The position numbers were made by a program, and so were the translations under genes. From Candidatus Moranbacteria bacterium UBA4824 (GTDB lineage: Bacteria > Patescibacteriota > Minisyncoccia > Moranbacterales > UBA2206): a stretch of 9,775 bases of DNA. The notes beneath the pieces are model-generated. The model saw only the letters and a list, made by a program, of their open reading frames with translations. It was not told where the DNA came from and did no database searches. Numbering within the stretch: position 1 is the first letter of the stretch; the number at the start of each line of letters is the position of its first letter. The stretch is from the NCBI GenBank assembly GCA_002400405.1, contig DHFM01000072.1:1-9775 (forward strand), in the 5' to 3' direction. Positions 1-4,551 of the stretch are shown here, piece by piece.

Positions 1-33
1 TGACATTCTTACTTAATGTTGACATCTTTCAAT

Positions 34-61
34 TTGACCTTTTTCCATTTTCGTATATAAT
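34..61 (+). promoter_or_regulatory. Promoter of the T-box leader
   Basis: A TTGACC box (34-39) and a perfect TATAAT box (56-61) are separated by 16 bp, which fits a sigma-70-type promoter. Transcription would begin near 67-70, just before the first leader hairpin. It is the best-matching promoter on the + strand upstream of thrS; nothing as good lies directly before thrS at 943. Confidence 0.55.
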
Positions 62-128
62 ATAAATGAAGCATTGATGCGGACTCACCAACCGCGGAGT
101 TTCAAAAATTTGAAAAAAGTGTTTTGTC

Positions 129-189
129 TGTCATCCTGAACAAGTTTTCAGGATCCCGAGAGAGATGCTGAAATAAATTCAGCATGACA
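129..189. repeat. Palindromic repeat, family A, copy 1 (non-coding)
   Basis: Two 27-nt half-elements flank a 7-nt linker (61 bp). The left half starts TGTCATCCTGAA and folds as TCCTGAA/TTCAGGA. The right half ends TTCAGCATGACA and folds as TGCTGAA/TTCAGCA. The two halves are also roughly inverted copies of each other. Related copies lie at 3523-3586 in miaB and 5061-5139 in miaA. This copy sits in the leader between the 5' hairpins and the T-box core. Confidence 0.85.
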
Positions 190-227
190 CGATAATGAAA
201 TTGGGTGGAACCGCGGGAATTACATAT

Positions 228-254
228 TTAATTACGTAATTAATTACGTAGATA
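228..254. repeat. Period-12 TTACGTAA palindromic repeat in the antiterminator loop
   Basis: TTAATTACGTAATTAA (228-243) is a perfect 16-bp palindrome followed by a second, partial ATTACGTA unit with 12-nt periodicity (units at 231 and 243). It lies in the loop between the T-box sequence and the terminator arm, where it could form its own small hairpin. A similar period-12 repeat lies in miaA at 4901-4924. Confidence 0.6.
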
Positions 255-263
255 AAAAAAGAA

Positions 264-325
264 CCCCGTCCCAAGAATTCTGTATGTACTATGCGTAGTA
301 CTTTGAATTTTTGAGACGGGGTTTT
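264..325. terminator. T-box terminator, also usable on the - strand
   Basis: CCCCGTC (264-270) pairs with GACGGGG (315-321). After one mismatch, CAAGAATTC (272-280) pairs with GAATTTTTG (305-313), and GTACT/AGTAC (286-290, 297-301) caps the stem. TTTT follows on the + strand. Read on the - strand the stem is followed by TTCTTTTTTT, an even better U-tract, so it can also end the small - strand genes that stop at 331. Confidence 0.85.
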
Positions 326-330
326 GTCAT

Positions 331-549
331 TTAGACAACAGAAAGAATATACTTCTTGCGTGAAGGATGCTGAATGATTTTTAATTTTAATATCCGACCG
401 CAATGTGGACAATGAATGTGAGCACCATCATGAAAACTGAGCACAGTAGCTTCCTCCTTATTGATCAATTCTACTCCCTCATACACATCCTCCGCCTCAC
501 GCACCCCTGTTTCTTTTTTACAGCCAGGACAAATTACCGAAATCAACAT
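331..549 (-). CDS. Small zinc-ribbon-like hypothetical protein (72 aa)
   Basis: I do not recognise a named family. The protein has two CxxC knuckles, CPGC (residues 7-10) and CPHC (47-50), about 36 residues apart, a zinc-ribbon arrangement expected to bind one zinc ion. There is no signal peptide or membrane segment. The start at 549 is fixed by an outstanding ribosome binding site, AAGGAGGTGAT (566 to 556), leaving 8 nt between AAGGAGGTG and ATG. The gene follows the other zinc-ribbon gene (584-799) by 34 nt and is probably co-transcribed with it, ending at the terminator shared with the T-box. Its whole length is antisense to T-box readthrough toward thrS. Role unknown; a nucleic-acid-binding or regulatory function is only a guess from the ribbon. 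Confidence 0.75.
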   Translation of the reverse strand: MLISVICPGCKKETGVREAEDVYEGVELINKEEATVLSFHDGAHIHCPHCGRILKLKIIQHPSRKKYILSVV

Positions 550-555
550 AATAAA

Positions 556-566
556 ATCACCTCCTT
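556..566 (-). promoter_or_regulatory. Near-full-length Shine-Dalgarno sequence
   Basis: AAGGAGGTGAT, read on the - strand, matches the anti-Shine-Dalgarno end of bacterial 16S rRNA over 11 nt and sits at ideal distance from the ATG at 549. Most housekeeping genes in this window have no recognisable site, so this one stands out and supports the small gene as real. Confidence 0.85.
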
Positions 567-583
567 AAAATAAAAATATTATT

Positions 584-799
584 TCATCTGTTCTGAACTT
601 TAGTATATATAACTGGATCGGAATTAAAAATAACCCCCTCTTTCGCCTCTTCCGTTCTTCCGCAATTAAGACAAGTTGCCTTGCCAAAAAAACGATACGA
701 GACAATTTTTTCATTTTCAGTTTTATATACCTCACAAGAAAATGGCAATTCCCCCTTACAGCAATCTACACAAGGCAATTTCACTATTCTAATAGCCAT
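584..799 (-). CDS. Small cysteine-rich zinc-ribbon-like hypothetical protein (71 aa)
   Basis: I do not recognise a named family. The cysteines are in CVDCC (residues 10-14) and CLNC (43-46), with one more at residue 22, which suggests one zinc-binding ribbon. The protein is short and soluble, without a membrane segment. GGAGGT (811 to 806) lies 6 nt before the ATG at 799, so the start is well supported. A promoter with TTGACT and TATTAA boxes 17 bp apart lies upstream (879 to 851). This is the first gene of a two-gene unit with the 72-aa protein downstream. The pairing of two different CxxC proteins suggests a related role, but sequence alone does not say what it is. Confidence 0.75.
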   Translation of the reverse strand: MAIRIVKLPCVDCCKGELPFSCEVYKTENEKIVSYRFFGKATCLNCGRTEEAKEGVIFNSDPVIYTKVQNR

Positions 800-850
800 A
801 AGAATACCTCCATTTAAGTTTTAAATAACTATCATTAATAAGAATAATAA

Positions 851-879
851 TTAATATCATTAAATCAAACTTAAGTCAA
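851..879 (-). promoter_or_regulatory. Putative promoter of the two zinc-ribbon genes
   Basis: Read on the - strand, TTGACT (879-874) and TATTAA (856-851) are 17 bp apart, about 50 nt upstream of the start at 799. The surrounding 800-942 gap is very AT-rich and otherwise holds only the short ATTCGTA repeats before thrS, so chance matches are easy. Confidence 0.4.
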
Positions 880-912
880 ATAATTTAAAATTACTTTTTC
901 GTATATTAGTAC

Positions 913-937
913 ATTCGTACGAGATTCGTAATTCGTA
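913..937 (+). repeat. ATTCGTA heptamer repeats before thrS
   Basis: ATTCGTA occurs at 913-919 and then as a perfect tandem at 924-930 and 931-937, ending 5 nt before the thrS ATG. The run occupies the place where a ribosome binding site would be expected; the only candidate, AAGGA at 937-941, is too close to the start codon to be a normal site. Confidence 0.55.
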
Positions 938-942
938 AGGAA

Positions 943-2721
943 ATGCAAAAAACCACTCCTAACAATTTAGACATTTTACGTCACTCCACTTCGCATGTGA
1001 TGGCGGCAGCAGTTTTAGAAATGTTTCCGGAAGCTAAATTTGCCATTGGCCCTTCCATTGAAAACGGCTTCTATTATGACTTTGATCTTCCGCGAACTCT
1101 CATTCCGGAAGACTTGGAAATTCTGGAAGAAAAAATGAGAGATATTATCAAAGCTAACCATCCCTTTGAGCGTGCAGAAATTTCTTTTGCTGATGCGCTA
1201 GCAGATTTTAAAAAAGCCAACCAACCCTACAAGGTTGAACTTATTAAGGATCTTGAAAAATCCCAAGAAACTAATAAACCAATCAACCAATTAACTATCT
1301 ACAAGTCTGGACATTTTGTCGATCTCTGCTCCGGCCCACATCTTGATTCCACCGGAGAAATTCCAGCTGACGCATTCAAACTCACCAAGATTTCCGGCGC
1401 CTATTGGCGAGGAGACGAAAAAAACAAAATGCTTCAGAGAATTTACGGCGTCGCCTTTGAGAGCAAAAATGATTTGAAAGAATATCTCAAAATGCTCGAA
1501 GAAGCGGAAAAGAGAGATCATCGAAAACTTGGAAAAGAATTAGATCTATTTTGCTTTTCTGATTTGGTTGGTCCAGGGCTTCCGCTTTTTACGCCCAAAG
1601 GAACGACCCTGATCGATACATTAAAAAAAGAAGTTGAAAGTATCTGTAGAAAATATGGATTTGAAAAAGTATCAGCACCATCATTAGCAAAACCTGAACT
1701 TTTCGAAATATCTGGACATGCAAAAAAATTTGGTGACGAATTATTTCATGTCACATCAGGAAAAAAACATGAATTTGTTTTAAAGCCAGTTCAATGCCCT
1801 CATCAAACTCAAATTTATGCTTCAAAAACAAGATCCTACAGAGATTTACCAATAAGATATATGGAATCAGATAAACAATATCGAGCTGAAAAAACAGGCG
1901 AGGTCGGTGGACTATCTAGAGTTTATGCTATTACAGTTGAAGATGGACATTCTTTTTGCCGAGTTGATCAAGTAAAGGATGAGATCAAGAATATGGTAAA
2001 TATTATCAAGGACTTATACAGCTCAATTGGCTTATGGGATAATCATTGGGTCTCTCTTTCTGTTCGAGATTATGCTCACCCAGAAAAATACATCGGTGAA
2101 ACTTCAGATTGGGACACTTGTGAAAAAATGCTTCAAGAAATTTCTGACGAAATGAATCTTGAGGCAAAAAAATGTGAAGGCGAGGCGGCTCTCTATGGAC
2201 CTAAATTGGATTTCATGTTTAAAGATGCTATTGGAAAAGAAATTCAAATCCCAACTGTTCAAGTTGACTTTGCCACTCCAAAAAGATTTGGACTTGAATA
2301 TATAAATGAAAAAGGTGAAAAAGTTCCACCCGTTATGGTACACCGTGCAATTCTAGGATCTTATGAAAGATTTTTAGTTCTTCTCATTGAACATTTCGCC
2401 GGCGCTTTCCCACTTTGGCTCTCGCCTGTGCAAGTGGCGATTTTGCCAGTGAGTGAAAAGTTTGAAAAATATGCCAAAGATGTAGAGACGCAATTTATTG
2501 CGTCTGGTATTCGCGCAGAACTTCACAATCAATCAGAATCTCTTGGCAAAAGAATCCGCGAAGCCGAAAAACAAAAAATTCCATATATGCTAGTGGTTGG
2601 AGAAAAAGAAGAAGCCGACAATTCTGTTGCTGTGCGATCTCGTGGAGACAAAAATCAAGAAGTTATAGCAGTTGAAAAGTTTATTGAAAAGATTTTAGGT
2701 GAAATAAAAGAGAAAAAATAA
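943..2721 (+). CDS. thrS: Threonyl-tRNA synthetase lacking the TGS domain
   Basis: Cytoplasmic class II synthetase that charges tRNA-Thr with threonine and edits mischarged Ser-tRNA-Thr. At 592 aa it is shorter than the roughly 640-aa E. coli enzyme because the N-terminal TGS domain is absent. An in-frame stop at 907 leaves no room for it. The editing domain keeps H14/H18 (HSTSH) and C129/H133 (CSGPH). The catalytic core spans about 205-485, with zinc ligands C285 (PVQCPH), H336 (EDGHSF) and H467 (VMVHRA), motif 2 around YRAEK (313-317) and motif 3 GSYERF (472-477). The anticodon-binding domain follows to the C-terminus. There is no well-spaced Shine-Dalgarno before the ATG. The catalytic core looks AT-richer, with more AGA codons, than the flanking editing and anticodon-binding parts. 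A T-box lies 5' of it beyond two opposed genes. Confidence 0.96.
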   Translation: MQKTTPNNLDILRHSTSHVMAAAVLEMFPEAKFAIGPSIENGFYYDFDLPRTLIPEDLEILEEKMRDIIKANHPFERAEISFADALADFKKANQPYKVELIKDLEKSQETNKPINQLTIYKSGHFVDLCSGPHLDSTGEIPADAFKLTKISGAYWRGDEKNKMLQRIYGVAFESKNDLKEYLKMLEEAEKRDHRKLGKELDLFCFSDLVGPGLPLFTPKGTTLIDTLKKEVESICRKYGFEKVSAPSLAKPELFEISGHAKKFGDELFHVTSGKKHEFVLKPVQCPHQTQIYASKTRSYRDLPIRYMESDKQYRAEKTGEVGGLSRVYAITVEDGHSFCRVDQVKDEIKNMVNIIKDLYSSIGLWDNHWVSLSVRDYAHPEKYIGETSDWDTCEKMLQEISDEMNLEAKKCEGEAALYGPKLDFMFKDAIGKEIQIPTVQVDFATPKRFGLEYINEKGEKVPPVMVHRAILGSYERFLVLLIEHFAGAFPLWLSPVQVAILPVSEKFEKYAKDVETQFIASGIRAELHNQSESLGKRIREAEKQKIPYMLVVGEKEEADNSVAVRSRGDKNQEVIAVEKFIEKILGEIKEKK

Positions 2722-2725
2722 AAAA

Positions 2726-2760
2726 ACGGACGGTTCTATTTTATATAACCGTCCGTCTTT
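2726..2760. terminator. Bidirectional terminator between thrS and the 92-aa gene
   Basis: ACGGACGGTT (2726-2735) pairs perfectly with AACCGTCCGT (2747-2756) around an 11-nt loop. The + strand stem is followed by CTTTT. On the - strand it is followed by a run of T (complement of the A-run at 2721-2726). It therefore serves both thrS and the convergent gene that stops at 2783. Confidence 0.9.
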
Positions 2761-2782
2761 TAACAATCTACCCATTAATATT

Positions 2783-3061
2783 TTAATAAACGCGCACCAT
2801 ATCATGCATAAATTCAATCAGAGAATTCACCGTAGGTTCCCTGATGTCCCCAATTGAATCAAGACTTAGCTCTATGCCTCCAGTTACACTAGAATTATCC
2901 CGTCCTATAATGAAATGATTTTCTACTTCCGGCACAAATACAATAAAGCCAGCAAATTTTTTACCATCATTAAGAATAACTTGGACAGGCGGAAGTTGAC
3001 CTTTTTCATAATATTTTCTTCGCAAACAAGTTATGAAACTTCTTACTTCTTTAGAATTCAT
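2783..3061 (-). CDS. Hypothetical protein (92 aa), beta-rich
   Basis: I do not recognise the family. After a basic N-terminal helix (about residues 1-22, ending RRKYYEKG) the sequence alternates hydrophobic strands and turns: VQVILNDGKKFAGFIV, then HFIIGRD, then ELSLDSIGDI. That strand pattern resembles a small Sm-like or SH3-like barrel, but this is only an impression. There is no signal peptide or membrane segment and only one cysteine. AGGAG lies 8 nt before the ATG at 3061, supporting the start. The gene stands alone, convergent with thrS (shared terminator at 2726-2760) and divergent from miaB across an 89-bp AT-rich gap. Confidence 0.7.
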   Translation of the reverse strand: MNSKEVRSFITCLRRKYYEKGQLPPVQVILNDGKKFAGFIVFVPEVENHFIIGRDNSSVTGGIELSLDSIGDIREPTVNSLIEFMHDMVRVY

Positions 3062-3091
3062 GATATTCTCTCCTAATTTTAAGGTTGCTGT

Positions 3092-3120
3092 TTGATTTAA
3101 TGCGTATTTCTTAGTATCAT
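3092..3120 (+). promoter_or_regulatory. Putative miaB-miaA promoter
   Basis: TTGATT (3092-3097) and TATCAT (3115-3120) are 17 bp apart, placing a start site about 25 nt before the miaB ATG. An inverted repeat, TAGTAT and ATACTA about 8 bp apart (3112-3131), overlaps the -10 region. A weaker - strand promoter for the 92-aa gene (TTTAGT at 3145-3140, TATGAT at 3121-3116) overlaps the same stretch, so the two genes may share a divergent control region. Confidence 0.4.
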
Positions 3121-3150
3121 ATTAAATACTATCTTTTTTACTAAAGAGCG

Positions 3151-4551
3151 ATGCTAAAGTATTACATCAAAACCTTCGGATGTCAAATGAACGAAAGCGA
3201 TTCAGAACGAATTGCTAGCTTTTTAGAGTCGCAAAAAATCAAGCCAGCAAAAGATATCAACAAAGCCGATATTGTAATTTTCAACACTTGCGGAATTCGC
3301 CAGATGGCTGAAGATCGAGCTTATGGGCAAATACATAATATTCATGTAACACGCAACATGAAACCTGCCTACCGGACAGGCAGGCATGAAACAAAAAAAC
3401 CAATCATAATTCTCACTGGGTGTCTTGCTAATAGGAAAGATGTGCAGAGAAAATTGAAAGATAAGGTTGATTTGTTTTGTGAGATTAAGGATTTTCAAGA
3501 AAAGATGGGTGAGTTTATTAACTGTCATCCTGAACTTGTTTCAGGATCTACTAAAACAGAGATGCCGAAACAAGTTCGGCATGACAATTATTTATGTACA
3601 ACGCCAAGATACACCAATCCACACACCGCATACGTCCCAATCATGACCGGTTGCAACAATTTCTGTTCCTATTGCGTCGTCCCATACGCCAGAGGACGCG
3701 AAGTTTCAAGACCAATAGAAGAAATAATTCTAGAAATAAAAAATTTACTCAAAAATGGTTGCAAAGAAATAGTTTTGCTTGGACAAAATGTGAATTCATA
3801 TCATGGAGCATGTAACATGAAACATGAAACAAAAAAAATAAACTTCGCAGAACTCCTACAACTCATCGAAAAAATTCCCGGTCATTTTTGGATTTCTTTT
3901 ATGTCTAGCCACCCCAAAGATTTCTCTGGCGAATTAATCGAAACAATCACAAAGTCAAAAAAAATTTGCGAACACATTCATCTCCCCTTGCAAGCTGGAG
4001 ACGACAAAATTCTTTTGGCCATGAATCGAAAATATACCGCTGAAAAATATTTTAAATTAATCAAAAAAATAAAATCAGCTTTTGCCAAAAATAAACCCAA
4101 CGAAATATATTCCATCACTACTGACATAATTGTCGGTTTTCCGGGAGAAACCAAAAAACAATTTCTTGAGTCAGCGCGCGTTATGAAAAAAGTTGACTAT
4201 GACTTGGTTTATTTCGGCCAATTTTCTCCTCGCCCTGGAACGGTTGCCTTTAAGATGAAAGACAATGTTTCCAAAGATGAAAAAAAGAAACGGGAATTTT
4301 TTCTCAATGAAATTTTGAAAAAAACCGCTTTCAAAAATAATCAAAAGCATATTGGAAAAATTTTGGAAGTTCTTATTGATAAAAAAGATGGCCCGAATTA
4401 TTTCGGTCGAACTCACTCATTGAAAAATGTGAAAATACACCTCACCCCCACCCTCTCCTTATCAAGGAGAGGGAGCTTGGTTGGAAAATTTGTGAAAGTA
4501 AAAATTATAAAATCTAACATATGGAATCTAGAGGCACAAATAATAAAATAG
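3151..4551 (+). CDS. miaB: tRNA-2-methylthio-N6-isopentenyladenosine synthase with repeat-derived insertions
   Basis: Radical SAM methylthiotransferase that converts i6A37 to ms2i6A37 in tRNAs reading UNN codons. The N-terminal UPF0004 domain carries the cluster-binding cysteines C11 (KTFGCQMNESDSE), C47 (NTCGIR) and C91 (TGCLANR). The radical SAM CxxxCxxC is C168/C172/C175, followed by LGQNVNSY, HLPLQAGDD and TDIIVGFPGET. A TRAM domain ends the protein. At 466 aa it is slightly long because four repeats are translated in frame: residues 65-83 (NMK-PAYRTGR-HETKK), 125-145 (CHPELVSGS to QVRHD), 221-229 (CNMKHETKK) and about 430-443 (LTPTLSLSRRGSL). All fall between conserved blocks, and every catalytic motif is intact, so the enzyme is probably functional. 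The start matches the family; no strong Shine-Dalgarno is present. It overlaps miaA by 31 nt. Confidence 0.96.
   Translation: MLKYYIKTFGCQMNESDSERIASFLESQKIKPAKDINKADIVIFNTCGIRQMAEDRAYGQIHNIHVTRNMKPAYRTGRHETKKPIIILTGCLANRKDVQRKLKDKVDLFCEIKDFQEKMGEFINCHPELVSGSTKTEMPKQVRHDNYLCTTPRYTNPHTAYVPIMTGCNNFCSYCVVPYARGREVSRPIEEIILEIKNLLKNGCKEIVLLGQNVNSYHGACNMKHETKKINFAELLQLIEKIPGHFWISFMSSHPKDFSGELIETITKSKKICEHIHLPLQAGDDKILLAMNRKYTAEKYFKLIKKIKSAFAKNKPNEIYSITTDIIVGFPGETKKQFLESARVMKKVDYDLVYFGQFSPRPGTVAFKMKDNVSKDEKKKREFFLNEILKKTAFKNNQKHIGKILEVLIDKKDGPNYFGRTHSLKNVKIHLTPTLSLSRRGSLVGKFVKVKIIKSNIWNLEAQIIK
3344..3392 (+). repeat. ATGWAAC heptamer repeat in miaB, filled copy
   Basis: Heptamers ATGTAAC, ACGCAAC and ATGAAAC run in tandem (3344-3364). 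They are interrupted by a 21-bp palindromic unit (3365-3385), and a final ATGAAAC (3386-3392) leads into an A-run. The second miaB copy at 3810-3830 has the same end without the 21-bp unit, so the interruption can be read directly as an insertion. Confidence 0.8.
3365..3385. repeat. 21-bp palindromic unit, family B, copy 1 (nested)
   Basis: The unit has 7-bp inverted arms (CCTGCCT and AGGCAGG, 3364-3370 and 3378-3384) around a 7-nt centre. It follows GAAAC and encodes PAYRTGR (residues 72-78). Its exact edge may lie 1 bp either way because the flanking C is repeated. It is 16/21 identical to the unit at 5104-5124. Confidence 0.8.
3523..3586. repeat. Palindromic repeat, family A, copy 2 (in-frame in miaB)
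   Basis: The element is 64 bp: a 27-nt left half beginning TGTCATCCTGAACTTG, a 10-nt linker and a 27-nt right half ending CAAGTTCGGCATGACA. The outer arms pair over 14 of 16 positions. Each half also folds alone (TCCTGAA/TTCAGGA and TGCCGAA/TTCGGCA). It is translated as residues 125-145 of MiaB without a stop or a disruption of flanking motifs. Confidence 0.9.
3810..3830 (+). repeat. ATGWAAC heptamer repeat in miaB, empty copy
   Basis: Three tandem heptamers, ATGTAAC, ATGAAAC, ATGAAAC, followed by an A-run, encode CNMKHETKK in a loop between the conserved LGQNVNSY and FAELL segments. The 3' part is identical to the copy at 3344-3392 once the 21-bp unit is removed. Confidence 0.8.
4439..4476. 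repeat. CTC-ACCC hairpin repeat in the miaB TRAM region
   Basis: CCCTCTCCTT (4451-4460) and AAGGAGAGGG (4464-4473) form a perfect 10-bp stem with a 3-nt loop, preceded by CTCACCCCCA. It has no T-run, so it is not a terminator. It is translated as LTPTLSLSRRGSL within the C-terminal TRAM domain, just before the conserved VGKFVKVKI strand. Repeats with this sequence are familiar from many bacterial genomes. Confidence 0.75.

Larger units (their letters stand above)
67..325 (+). promoter_or_regulatory. T-box riboswitch leader, probably controlling thrS
   Basis: GGGTGGAACCGCG (203-215) matches 13 of the 14 bases of the T-box consensus AGGGTGGNACCGCG. GGG (203-205) can pair with CCC (270-272), and GCGGG (213-217) with CCCGT (265-269), leaving the 7-nt bulge TGGAACC (206-212). 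This is the canonical antiterminator, whose UGGN bulge reads the NCCA end of uncharged tRNA. The pairing competes with the terminator at 264-325. Upstream are a hairpin GCGG/CCGC (79-82, 92-95) whose 9-nt loop ACTCACCAA contains threonine codons ACT and ACC, a hairpin TTTCAAA/TTTGAAA (100-115), and an inserted repeat (129-189). The N of UGGN is A, so the tRNA discriminator should be U, which suits many bacterial tRNA-Thr. A standard Stem I with its conserved apical motifs is not visible, so the specifier is unproven. The first + strand gene downstream is thrS, about 615 nt away. Confidence 0.8.

Noticed and set aside
67..130. tRNA-like operator of the E. coli thrS type
   Set aside because: No cloverleaf or anticodon-like arms are visible; the T-box antiterminator explains the leader better.
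179..412. Open frame on the - strand across the T-box and terminator
   Set aside because: It would overlap the well-supported 72-aa gene and run through the terminator; it has no plausible domain or ribosome binding site.
3344..3830. CRISPR array suggested by repeated short motifs
   Set aside because: Units are 7 bp without spacers of constant length, and lie inside a coding gene; no cas gene is present.
4451..4473. Terminator at the end of miaB
   Set aside because: The hairpin has no following T-run, is translated, and lies before the overlapping miaA start.
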